Of a stretch of DNA of 60,673 bases, positions 54,601 through 60,673 are shown piece by piece (the stretch's first letter is position 1; each line of letters opens with the position of its first letter). The position numbers and the translations under genes were made by a program. The notes under the pieces were generated by a model. The model searched no databases. It saw only the letters and a list, made by a program, of their open reading frames with translations, and was not told the origin of the DNA. Source of the DNA: Bacteroidales bacterium (GTDB lineage Bacteria > Bacteroidota > Bacteroidia > Bacteroidales > Tenuifilaceae). Where the stretch lies: contig DSBV01000102.1 of NCBI GenBank assembly GCA_011045955.1, positions 1 through 60,673 on the forward strand, read 5' to 3'.

Positions 54601-56207
54601 GCATCCCAAGGGGTAATTTATTTTATAGCACCAAGTACGACGAGGATTCTCTTTACTTCTTTTCACCCAAGGCGGTTTACAATACCCAACGAATTCATTT
54701 GTTATCCGAAAGTGTCAGGTACATCGTAACAGCCGATGCTACGGTGTTCCCACATAAGAAAAAGGTTGAGGTTGATGCAGTTAATCGCATGTATAAACTT
54801 TCCCGTGCACTTATTCGTGCAAATAATACTACTGCTTATCATACTCTTCGCGATGCCGAAATTAAGATTAACGGTCGTAAAAGTTATGGAGGTTCGGCTT
54901 ACTACGATTATGTAGATGAGCGCGATTCAGTTCAAGCCATCTACTTCCCAAAGGTTTACTCCGACAACAACATGCATACTTATGCCGAAGGCACACTAAC
55001 TGAACCCGATAGTTTTATGTTGAGCCCTAATTTTGCGTACATTGGCAATGTTAGCCTTAGTGCACCTGAAAAGTACCTTTTCTTTAAGGGAGGGGCAAAA
55101 CCCATTTACGCCTGTCCGGGAACCATAGGTCAGTGGGTACGATTTGAATCGCAGATCAACCCCAAACGGGTTTTAATCCCCATTGGGCCTGATCCTCGTA
55201 ACATGAACCTTCATCGCTTGATTAGCGGAACTGCCATTGCCGAGGATTCTTTAAAATTGTATGGTGGTCTTTTGCGCAGTCGTAAATTCTGGGAGGATTC
55301 ATCGCTGGTAACTGCAACGGGATTCATGGAGTTCAACAATAAAAACCGCCGTTTTACCATAGCACCACAGTACAAGCTAGATAATCCTGATACATGCGGC
55401 AATAGTGTAAGCCTCCAAAAAGATTTCTGCTGGGCTTTTGGTGAGGGCAACGTGCGGTTACCCCTGAAGTTAGGCCATGTTACTTCGCAGGTTTACGGTA
55501 GCGTTACTCATAAGCTGGAGAAAAACGAGGCGACTATCGATGCCATCATCAAACTCAATTTCCTTTTTAACCAAAAATCCCTTGAGGCCATGGCCACTCA
55601 GCTCAGTGGCGCTATTACTCTCGATAAGGTTGATTTAAGCCGTAAGCTTTACCGCAAAATGCTTTACGATTGGCTTACACCCAAGGAATTGCCCGAGGCA
55701 TTAAATCAGCTTTCGCTTTTTGGTTCATTCACACAAGTGCCCAAAAGCTTGGAGAGTACTATTACACTTTCCGAAGTCAAGTTGAGGTGGGATCCTCACT
55801 ATAAATCGTTTGTGTCAATCGGGAAAATTGGAGTGGGAACCGTTGGTAATATTCAGGTAAACCGTTTTGTAAATGGGTTCATTGAGTACTACAAGGGACG
55901 TTTTAACGATAGGTTAATCCTTTACATCCATATTAGCGACAACGAGTATTACTCCTTTTACTATGCCAATGGGGTACTGTTTGTTAACGCTACCAACCCT
56001 GAGTTCTATAACCCCATTGCCTCCCAAAAATCGAGTGAGCGTAGGGTGAAAGCCAAAAAAGGAAGCATGGGTTTTAGGTATATGATTGGTTCAAAGCGTG
56101 AGCTTAACAAGGCTCAACTCCGTTACAAGGAATTAGTTTATGGCATAAAATCGGATAATGAAACAGAATCAGACGATGAGGAAAAGGTAAAACTTGAAAA
56201 CGATTAA
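51621..56207 (+). CDS. Giant envelope protein of unknown function (1528 aa)
   Basis: An N-terminal membrane anchor or uncleaved signal at about residues 9-28 (GFLITILLLVPFALSLLYAN) is followed by 1500 residues with no further membrane helix. The bulk is beta-rich with repeated short Y/F-x-G and alternating strands (FRINGSKLVGISPDGSLAK, YGKAFRFDYSQFKIELNKV, SKVKGTVNFASMLGEFSKV). A helical section with a winged-helix feel lies at about residues 480-525 (LAVHVRRAPEEVKIAMMHLAKLGYVLYN; quoted part LAVHVRRAPEEVKIAMMHLA). The C-terminus is charged (NETESDDEEKVKLEND). The frame is intact. The pattern recalls long beta-taco/groove proteins of lipid transport, but I see no AsmA, TamB or LptD signature. 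ATG 51621 is chosen; the frame opens upstream inside prmA. Confidence 0.8.
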   Translation: MAKTKSYRGFLITILLLVPFALSLLYANYLHQGKKFSGQVLLFPAELNSLVSDKVKEQEEFFLKGFPVFWLSDTIETSQKEAIISTANQILDVLPDDKSYILSYVKLIASFYRNQYAKNQFDTWFSYLNKALADGIIKSDNLRTLIRFSDSLIDSSYVSISTSHSWKVLPTNAYVFALNNNELYVSFQNVNLICRNNRTDSIFIRETSGRLDLIKQSWEGKSGKVTWTRSKFDESKIFVTLNKYKIDLKRSEYVADSVSLNYPEYFMKPILGRMVDKVTPIYQSGIVDYPEFNPYQKWFEVKNIFKDIDYSGNFRINGSKLVGISPDGSLAKVSIYRKGKPFMVAEGRIVLIEQSRLSADKAKVVFYIEQDSIYHNGLSFAYLNSNRTVLVNPTDRLTTQSPFYSSYHKINLWSNQLTWNIEKDEITFGSRPGASISKAEFESENFFNQDLFDSMIDASQFHPVLTVWNYTRRIKSNTFLASDLAVHVRRAPEEVKIAMMHLAKLGYVLYNFETDVVTITEKLRYNVFARFGRTDFDVIRFQSTTPGTQPNARLDLNSLNLAIEGVNYISVSDSKNVFISPHKKSITFQKNRNFEFGGSIRAGLFTFYGKAFRFDYSQFKIELNKVDSLIIDYQTDYRDNYGRRLLQEVANALHNISGNILIDKPNNKSGREYNPQYPIFNCTSKSYVYYDASYIYGGVYKRDSFYFEIQPFVYQNMDNFEKADMNFKGILYSGNILAPVEETLRIRPDNSLGFITPTPPEGMAVYKGKGRVYNKIDLSNQGLFVNGSIDYITSTTQSDKMMLFPDSMVTVSTSFAIAKREMGIEFPNVKGEKHSIKWLPKADRMFISKGEKPFVMYDSLATFSGNLLLHPLGLTGGGLLKIPNGKLNSSLFEYSSNSFASNESSLTIFKTNTDSVALATSKVKGTVNFASMLGEFSKVDKSIFASLDALRYSSYHDRFKWDLTRYKVYFDTPLVQEDVLAGKFRVSGMIDRDSIPRGNLFYSTKYDEDSLYFFSPKAVYNTQRIHLLSESVRYIVTADATVFPHKKKVEVDAVNRMYKLSRALIRANNTTAYHTLRDAEIKINGRKSYGGSAYYDYVDERDSVQAIYFPKVYSDNNMHTYAEGTLTEPDSFMLSPNFAYIGNVSLSAPEKYLFFKGGAKPIYACPGTIGQWVRFESQINPKRVLIPIGPDPRNMNLHRLISGTAIAEDSLKLYGGLLRSRKFWEDSSLVTATGFMEFNNKNRRFTIAPQYKLDNPDTCGNSVSLQKDFCWAFGEGNVRLPLKLGHVTSQVYGSVTHKLEKNEATIDAIIKLNFLFNQKSLEAMATQLSGAITLDKVDLSRKLYRKMLYDWLTPKELPEALNQLSLFGSFTQVPKSLESTITLSEVKLRWDPHYKSFVSIGKIGVGTVGNIQVNRFVNGFIEYYKGRFNDRLILYIHISDNEYYSFYYANGVLFVNATNPEFYNPIASQKSSERRVKAKKGSMGFRYMIGSKRELNKAQLRYKELVYGIKSDNETESDDEEKVKLEND

Positions 56208-56211
56208 GTTG

Positions 56212-56709
56212 CTAAACGCCCCTTTTCTTCTCCCAAACCTCCAAATCAAATATATTTGATCCTTCAATTTTTAGGCGAATTGCGGTTTTTACGTGATGAA
56301 AGCCGCTATTACCCGCTGCACCCGGATTTATATATAAAATATCACTTTGCTTATCGTATTTAACTCGCAGGATATGGCTATGTCCGCATACTAAAATTTT
56401 CACCTTGTTTTCTTTAAGGATTTCCCGAACTTTTTGATTGTAACGACCAGGTGTACCCGCAATATGGGTAATCAGTATGTTAACATTTTCTGTTGTAAAC
56501 AGCTGCATTTCGGGGTACACCACTCGGGTTTTGTAATCATCAATATTGCCGTGAACGGCTCGTAATGGCTTAAACTCCGCAATTTTATCAGCTAATTCAA
56601 GTGAACCTATGTCGCCCGCATGCCAAATTTCATCGCAAATTGAGTAAAAGTCGGTAAGCCCTTCGTCCCAGTGCCCATGTGTATCCGATAGGATGCCAAT
56701 GGTTTTCAT
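56212..56709 (-). CDS. YfcE/MJ0936-type metallophosphoesterase
   Basis: A 165-residue calcineurin-like phosphodiesterase. Metal motifs: GILSDTHGHWDEG, HAGDIGSLELAD, VHGNIDDYK, ITHIAGTPG and VCGHSHILRVKY. It likely hydrolyses phosphodiesters or cyclic nucleotides; substrate unknown. Start MKTIGILSDTHG at 56709 is used. The longer frame upstream crosses a TAACTTTG -7 box. Convergent with the giant gene, only 4 bases apart. Confidence 0.93.
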   Translation of the reverse strand: MKTIGILSDTHGHWDEGLTDFYSICDEIWHAGDIGSLELADKIAEFKPLRAVHGNIDDYKTRVVYPEMQLFTTENVNILITHIAGTPGRYNQKVREILKENKVKILVCGHSHILRVKYDKQSDILYINPGAAGNSGFHHVKTAIRLKIEGSNIFDLEVWEKKRGV

Positions 56710-56733
56710 GGTTTTATTCTTAAATTTGCCATT

Positions 56734-56741
56734 CAAAGTTA
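56734..56741 (-). promoter_or_regulatory. -7 box (TAACTTTG) of the phosphoesterase gene
   Basis: A match to TAnnTTTG on the minus strand, 24 bases before the ATG at 56709; it sets the start. Confidence 0.55.
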
Positions 56742-56916
56742 CACACTTCAGCCTAAACTGTAAATTTGCATCAGTGCTGTTCAAATAAATCAAGCACATG
56801 TGGTATTTATTTTTTTATCAATCTGTACACCATTTGCAGAAGGAAATTTAACCATTAATGGGTTTATACGATGTTTCGTTATGTTCAATTTGGCAAAAAC
56901 AATTGAGTTCTTTAAC

Positions 56917-56944
56917 CTTAAATCTTGAATCTTAAATCTTGAAT
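56917..56944 (+). repeat. Two exact 14-bp tandem copies before rsmE
   Basis: CTTAAATCTTGAAT occurs twice without a gap and ends 2 bases before the rsmE ATG, so it occupies the ribosome-binding region. No Shine-Dalgarno is visible. Confidence 0.7.
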
Positions 56945-56946
56945 CC

Positions 56947-57651
56947 ATGCAAATATTTTATGCCCCCAATATCGATGGGTTGGAGTATCAACTCCCCGAG
57001 GACGAGTCGAAGCATTGCATTCGGGTGCTGAGGATGCAGATTGGCGATGAACTATACCTTACCGATGGCTGCGGAAATCTGCATACCGCACGTATTGTTG
57101 ATGATAACTCTAAGCGTTGTCTTGTGCAAGTTGTATCAACTCAGCATGAGTTCAGTAAACGACCTTTTAATCTGCATATCGCCATTGCTCCAACCAAAAA
57201 CATCGATAGGTTCGAGTGGTTTCTGGAAAAGGCCACCGAGATTGGTGTTGATACCATTACCCCTTTGCTGTGCGAACGTTCGGAACGAAAGGAGATAAAA
57301 GTTGATAGGCTTCAGAAAGTTGCTGTAGCGGCTATGAAGCAGTCCGTAAAAGCCTATCTACCAATTGTTAATGAGATTCAACCGTTTAAAGAATTCATCA
57401 AATCTAATCAGTCCGATATAAAGGCCATTGCCCATTGCAACAGTTGGGATTTAGAGCCGTTTCAAAAGGTAATCCAAGCGGGTAGGAGTCTCCTTATCCT
57501 GATTGGCCCTGAGGGCGATTTTTCACCCACAGAGGTTAGCCTTGCCATTAGCAATGGGTTCCATGAGGTTAGCCTAAGCACTTCGCGCTTAAGAACGGAA
57601 ACGGCAGGCATTGTAGCCTGCCATACTGCAAACCTAGCCAATGGTGTATAA
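56947..57651 (+). CDS. rsmE: 16S rRNA m3U1498 methyltransferase RsmE
   Basis: A 234-residue SPOUT methyltransferase. Motifs: SKHCIRVLRMQIGDELYLTDG (as HCIRVLRMQIGDELYLTDG), ATEIGVDTITPLLCERSE, MKQSVKAYLPIV, LLILIGPEGDFSPTEV, and VSLSTSRLRTETAGIVA, the last being the knot SAM site. Normal length. A 14-bp tandem repeat lies in the leader. Convergent with the zinc-ribbon gene, 2 bases apart. Confidence 0.96.
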   Translation: MQIFYAPNIDGLEYQLPEDESKHCIRVLRMQIGDELYLTDGCGNLHTARIVDDNSKRCLVQVVSTQHEFSKRPFNLHIAIAPTKNIDRFEWFLEKATEIGVDTITPLLCERSERKEIKVDRLQKVAVAAMKQSVKAYLPIVNEIQPFKEFIKSNQSDIKAIAHCNSWDLEPFQKVIQAGRSLLILIGPEGDFSPTEVSLAISNGFHEVSLSTSRLRTETAGIVACHTANLANGV

Positions 57652-57653
57652 CC

Positions 57654-57875
57654 TTAACCCACAAACAAATCGAGAACATTATGTGCCTTGCTCATCGGAA
57701 CTTGGTAAAATTCCGTGTATTTGCATCCTATACAAGTAAAGGTTGTAAATTTTTGATTCTGAACGTTAAAAAGTTTTGCTGCAACACTCCCAGCCATAAA
57801 AACTTCGCCCATTTCAAAGTCTTTACATCCACATTTTGGACATGGCTGTTTGGCTCTAACCCTTTTAGTTTTCAT
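57654..57875 (-). CDS. Small zinc-ribbon protein
   Basis: A 73-residue protein with two CxxC zinc knuckles: CPKCGCKDF (residues about 12-20) and CIGCKYTEFYQV (about 48-59). This is the PF09855-like nucleic-acid-binding Zn-ribbon pattern. ATG at 57875 overlaps the end of the Arc-like gene by 11 bases in the same strand, so it is translationally coupled. The larger open frame up to 58085 has no protein character upstream of MKTKRV. Confidence 0.8.
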   Translation of the reverse strand: MKTKRVRAKQPCPKCGCKDFEMGEVFMAGSVAAKLFNVQNQKFTTFTCIGCKYTEFYQVPMSKAHNVLDLFVG

Positions 57876-58056
57876 CGCTTTTGTTCCCCTTATCCTTAAA
57901 TGTTGATTTTTTAAGCCTTCCGGCTTTTCGGAGGGCTTGGTCAATAATCCATTTAATTTGCCCATTGGTACTACGAAATTCGTCTGCTGCCCATTTCTCC
58001 AGGGCAGCAAACTTTTCGGGATCGATTCGCAGCACAAATGTCTTCTTTTGGCCCAT
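57865..58056 (-). CDS. Arc/ribbon-helix-helix-like small protein
   Basis: A 63-residue protein with an Arc-type ribbon-helix-helix pattern: KTFVLRIDPEKFAALEKWA and DEFRSTNGQIKWIIDQALRKAG. The NGQIKWII core matches Arc-family proteins that bind DNA as dimers. The C-terminus is basic. It is 6 bases after the SPFH gene and overlaps the Zn-ribbon gene. It may be an autoregulator of this operon (inference). Confidence 0.82.
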   Translation of the reverse strand: MGQKKTFVLRIDPEKFAALEKWAADEFRSTNGQIKWIIDQALRKAGRLKKSTFKDKGNKSDEN

Positions 58057-58062
58057 GGCTGA

Positions 58063-58911
58063 TTACTGGTGAAGCGTTCCGGCATTTACAACAGGTCTTG
58101 CCGATTCATCGGAGCACAGAACCACCATTAGGTTACTTACCATGGCAGCCTTTTTCTCTTCGTCAAGGTCAACTATCTGTTTTTGCGAGAGCTGTTCGAG
58201 TGCCATTTGAACCATTCCTACAGCACCCTCTACAATTTTGCTCCGGGCTGCCACTACTGCCGTTGCTTGCTGGCGGCGCAGCATGGCCCCTGCAATCTCC
58301 GATGCGTAAGCAATATAGTTTATTCTGGCTTCAATCACTTGGATGCCAGCAATGTTAAGCCTTTCAATCAGTTCGTTCTCTAATTTGTGGTTTACCACCT
58401 CGCCTCCGGCGCGAAGGGTAATTTCTTCCTGCTCGTGTTCAAAGTTATCGTAAGGAAACATTCCGGCTAATTTGCGGAGTGCAGCATCGCTCTGCACCAC
58501 CACAAAGTGTTCATACTCATCAACCTCAAATGATGCCTTGTAGGTATCCTTTACGCGCCAAACTAGCACCAATCCAATCATTATGGGGTTGCCAACCTTG
58601 TCGTTAACCTTTATGGGTTCGCTGTTAAAGTTTCGCGCTCTGAGCGAAATCCGTTTTTTTAGGTAGAATGGGTTTGTCCAGAAGAATCCGTTGCGTTTAA
58701 TAGTTCCCATGTACTTACCAAATAGTATCAGCACCGCCGATTCGTTTGGGTTTACCACTATAAATCCTGGCATAATAAGGACTATTGGCAAAAAGCCTAG
58801 AGCAAACCATGGTGATTCGGTTACAACAAGTAGGCCAACGGTTGCTATAACTAGCAGAAGCCATACTACCAGCATTAGGTAGCCCGATTTGGGATGAAAT
58901 TCCTTTTGCAT
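58063..58911 (-). CDS. SPFH/band-7 membrane protein
   Basis: A 282-residue stomatin/prohibitin-type scaffold protein. Two membrane segments: LMLVVWLLLVIATVGLLVV and WFALGFLPIVLIMPGFIVV (about residues 11-50). The SPFH domain (about 52-220) includes NPNESAVLILFGKYMGTIKR-like and VDEYEHFVVVQSDAALRKLA. A coiled-coil-like tail (AGAMLRRQQATAVVAARSKIVEGAV, quoted part LRRQQATAVVAARSKIVEGA) follows. Start MQKEFHPKSG at 58911 is chosen. It heads a three-gene operon with Arc-like and Zn-ribbon proteins. Confidence 0.88.
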   Translation of the reverse strand: MQKEFHPKSGYLMLVVWLLLVIATVGLLVVTESPWFALGFLPIVLIMPGFIVVNPNESAVLILFGKYMGTIKRNGFFWTNPFYLKKRISLRARNFNSEPIKVNDKVGNPIMIGLVLVWRVKDTYKASFEVDEYEHFVVVQSDAALRKLAGMFPYDNFEHEQEEITLRAGGEVVNHKLENELIERLNIAGIQVIEARINYIAYASEIAGAMLRRQQATAVVAARSKIVEGAVGMVQMALEQLSQKQIVDLDEEKKAAMVSNLMVVLCSDESARPVVNAGTLHQ

Positions 58912-58980
58912 AACTGTATTTATTAAAATGATATTAAAATGATATTTCAAATATATTATTGATTTTATAGAATGTCACTA

Positions 58981-59007
58981 AAAAAGGCCGATTTTTTTTT
59001 CGGCCTT
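58981..59007 (-). terminator. Terminator of the small gene 59006-59218
   Basis: AAAAAGGCCG and CGGCCTT are complementary around a T-rich loop. On the minus strand it overlaps the stop codon and ends in a T-run. Confidence 0.78.
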
Positions 59008-59218
59008 ATTCTTTAATCTTAGCTAATAGTTGATAGAATTGTTTTTCGGGTGCCGATGGTGTTACCCTTTCAAGTTTGCTCAGGTAATCCGTTAAGTACC
59101 ATTCGATTTCACTTTGTACTTTTACATTAAATACCTCAGCGTCTTTGTGTGATGCCTTGTTCCTGAATTTACTATCAACATTTTTGTTTAGCACTGCGTA
59201 AATATTAATCATAGGCAA
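59006..59218 (-). CDS. Small protein of unknown function
   Basis: A 70-residue protein, no signal peptide. Segments MINIYAVLNKNVDSKFRNK and WYLTDYLSKLERVTPSAPE look soluble and mixed alpha/beta. MINIY at 59212 is an alternative start. It is followed by a good terminator, which supports a real gene. I do not recognise the family. Confidence 0.6.
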   Translation of the reverse strand: MPMINIYAVLNKNVDSKFRNKASHKDAEVFNVKVQSEIEWYLTDYLSKLERVTPSAPEKQFYQLLAKIKE

Positions 59219-59702
59219 ATTGGTTGATTGGTTTCAATATCAAAACGTAGGTATATGTAAGGTATTGTATAAAACTGGGGAAAAATTATGCAAAGTGATA
59301 TTCAATGTCGCTTAAATAAAAACAGCCCTCCACCTGTCATCCGAGGGTAACTAAGGATCACTTGAATAGTGTGCAGTGTTCAGTATTCAGTGTACAGGTG
59401 TGTTTAGTGTTTAGTGTTTGGCTGGCGGTATATCAGCGCGTATCAACTCATTCTGTGCTTTCTGCGTTTACTATCAATAATTAGCTATCAACATAATAAT
59501 TATCAAAGTGTTACGCAGGGTTTACACGATGTTTCACAGTGTAAATCAGTATTATCGGCGTCATCTGTGTTCCATTATGCTTCACGAATAATGAACAACG
59601 TTTCCATCCCCGCAGGGGCTTAACATTTACAAATGTTGACGCGCACGCCTTCAGACGCGTGCATTAATAGCCCTGTAAGGGCGAACCACGTTAATCTTGA
59701 GA
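59219..59702. other. 480-bp non-coding block with the inverted repeat copy
   Basis: No gene is seen. About 59360-59625 is the inverted copy of the left repeat; 59670-59682 is a further GCCCT-GTA-AGGGC hairpin next to a GCACGCGTCTGAAGGCGTGC-type stem region (about 59640-59665). Confidence 0.65.
59360..59625 (-). repeat. Interspersed repeat, right copy (inverted)
   Basis: On the minus strand it runs ATTTGTAAATGTTAAGCCCC, hairpin, GGAAACGTTGTTC, GGAACACAGATGACGC, CTGATTTACACTGT, TGATAATTATTATGTTGATAG, GAGTTGATA, CGCCAGCCAAACACTAAAC. This is the same block order as 541-805 on the plus strand. Confidence 0.75.
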
Positions 59703-60673
59703 TTATTCCCAGCGATGCTTCCGTTCCGGGTTGGCCATTCGTACAATTTTAGGAAAAAACTTGGCGAGCACTTCAACCAAGTCCGACTGGTACCCCATTA
59801 CGGTTTCGATATCCTTATACGCCATGGGTACTTCATCGAGTCCTCCTCCAATAAGTTTTACGCCCCATTTGTCGAGTACAAACTTAAGGTCGGATTGGGT
59901 GAACGATTGCATGGCCTTGCTTCTCGACAAACGTCGGCCTGCTCCATGCGATGCCGATGAGAGAAAGTTCGCATTGCCCTTCCCCTTCACAATAAATGCC
60001 GGATGAACCATTGAGCCTGGGATAATACCAAGCGAATTGGGGTGAGCAGGTGTAGCACCCTTGCGGTGAACTATGGCTTTTCGGCCATCGGAAAGGGTTT
60101 CAGCCCAAGCAAAGTTGTGGTGGTTTTCAATCATTTTAAGGGGATGCTCATTGAGTTCACGGGCAACCTTTGCATGGATCTCATTGTGGTTAGCCGATGC
60201 GTAATCGCCAGCTAAATTCATGGCAAGCCAGTATTCCTGCCCTACCTGGCTGTTCAAATCGAGCCAGGCCAAATGCCGGGTCTTACCGGGTAGTTTCACC
60301 TTACTCATGGCAAGTTTTGAGTAGTGAAGCGCAATTTCGCTCCCAAAACCCCTTGATCCTGAGTGGGATAGTAAGGCCAAGTAGTTGCCGGGTTCAATTC
60401 CAAGCAACGGGTCGAACTCGGTGATGCGCAATTCTCCCCATTCCACAAAGTGGTTGCCACCACCCGATGTGCCCAATTGGCTGTAAGCCAAATCACGGAA
60501 CTGCTTAATCACTTTTGTTGCCGACCACTCCTTTCGATCGAAAAGCGATGTGTCGAGGTGATTTTTATTCTTGCTTCCCACCCCAAAGATGGTTGTTCTT
60601 AGCAGAATTTGGCTTAACATCTCACTTTTAGTGCTTAGAATTTCAGGCTTAATGGGAAAAACCGACATGCACA
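59703..60673 (-). CDS. rtcB: RtcB-type RNA ligase, cut by window edge
   Basis: The C-terminal 322 or more residues of an RtcB RNA ligase; the open frame continues past the right edge. Motifs: GTSGGGNHFVEWGE, ALLSHSGSRGFGSEIA, metal/guanylate motif ENHHNFAW, VHRKGATPAH, GIIPGSMVHPAFIV, and SASHGAGRRLSRSKAM, whose His is the likely GMP acceptor. RtcB joins 3'-phosphate or 2',3'-cyclic phosphate RNA ends to 5'-OH ends. The ATG at 60668 is internal, not the start. Some RtcB paralogues pair with release factor PrfH; none is seen on the downstream side here. Confidence 0.93.
   Translation of the reverse strand, partial: CMSVFPIKPEILSTKSEMLSQILLRTTIFGVGSKNKNHLDTSLFDRKEWSATKVIKQFRDLAYSQLGTSGGGNHFVEWGELRITEFDPLLGIEPGNYLALLSHSGSRGFGSEIALHYSKLAMSKVKLPGKTRHLAWLDLNSQVGQEYWLAMNLAGDYASANHNEIHAKVARELNEHPLKMIENHHNFAWAETLSDGRKAIVHRKGATPAHPNSLGIIPGSMVHPAFIVKGKGNANFLSSASHGAGRRLSRSKAMQSFTQSDLKFVLDKWGVKLIGGGLDEVPMAYKDIETVMGYQSDLVEVLAKFFPKIVRMANPERKHRWE

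Noticed and set aside
59703-60673. RtcB-PrfH damage-repair pair
   Set aside because: No prfH-like gene on the downstream side; the upstream side is outside the window.
1-60673. tRNA, rRNA, prophage or insertion sequence
   Set aside because: Scanned by eye for tRNA cloverleaf ends, rRNA anchors, transposases and integrases; none seen.

Overview
The window reads as a chromosome segment of an anaerobic or fermentative member of the Bacteroidota, most likely Bacteroidales. Evidence: -7 boxes of the TAnnTTTG type in front of many genes, weak Shine-Dalgarno sequences for most genes, an outer-membrane receptor with a carboxypeptidase-regulatory-like domain, a 445-residue signal peptidase I, a WbqC-like protein, a serA of the short type with a TPKKMG motif, and ATP-type PEP carboxykinase. 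I see no rRNA, tRNA, CRISPR array, IS element or prophage.

Layout. 1-1022 is a repeat-rich non-coding block. 1023-9462 is an [FeFe]-hydrogenase locus in two parts. The first is a sensor/regulator set: two DRTGG proteins, an RsbW-like ATPase, a divergent sensory-type [FeFe] hydrogenase, a PHP-domain gene broken by two frameshifts, and a lone GHKL ATPase. The second is a four-gene NAD(P)-linked, probably electron-bifurcating, hydrogenase operon (HndB-like, NuoF-like, HydA, NuoE-like). A perfect Rex-type operator, TTGTTAATTGATTAACAA at 4871-4888, lies against the promoter of the structural operon, and a weaker look-alike lies at 948-965 in front of the regulatory set. 9618-12119 is a TonB-type outer-membrane protein. 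12719-13846 is a decayed acetyltransferase-like gene. 13883-17291 holds an M14 peptidase and an Hpt-STAS pair on the minus strand.

17450-25037 is a mostly plus-strand metabolic run: gcvT, comB-like, serC, serA, a broken S23 four-helix cassette with 22-bp inverted repeats, DUF1015, a YggS PLP protein and a DHOD-like protein. 25071-27104 holds a HEAT-like protein, a lipoprotein and a small secreted protein. 27161-40290 is minus strand: uvrA, wbqC-like, dapB-lepB, thrS-infC-rpmI-rplT (infC appears to start at AUA), plsY, and a SNF2 helicase. 40470-45010 is a LysM/PBP1-like protein, a CDF transporter and pckA. 45094-47057 is phoH-like and purC (minus). 47228-56207 is a SAM hydroxide adenosyltransferase, mazG, an ABC permease, tpiA, prmA and a 1528-residue envelope protein that I cannot assign. 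The rest is a phosphodiesterase, rsmE, an SPFH/Arc/Zn-ribbon operon, a small hypothetical gene, a second repeat block (about 59360-59695) that is an inverted copy of the left one, and an rtcB gene cut by the right window edge.

How it fits together: the clearest biological story is redox control of hydrogen metabolism. An NADH-responsive repressor site controls an NADH-linked hydrogenase, and next to it sits a regulatory cassette built around an H-cluster protein that keeps all four cubane ligands but lacks the proton-transfer cysteine. Three genes carry several lesions each (PHP, acetyltransferase-like, S23) while much longer genes are intact. That suggests true decay, but assembly indels cannot be excluded from this sequence alone.
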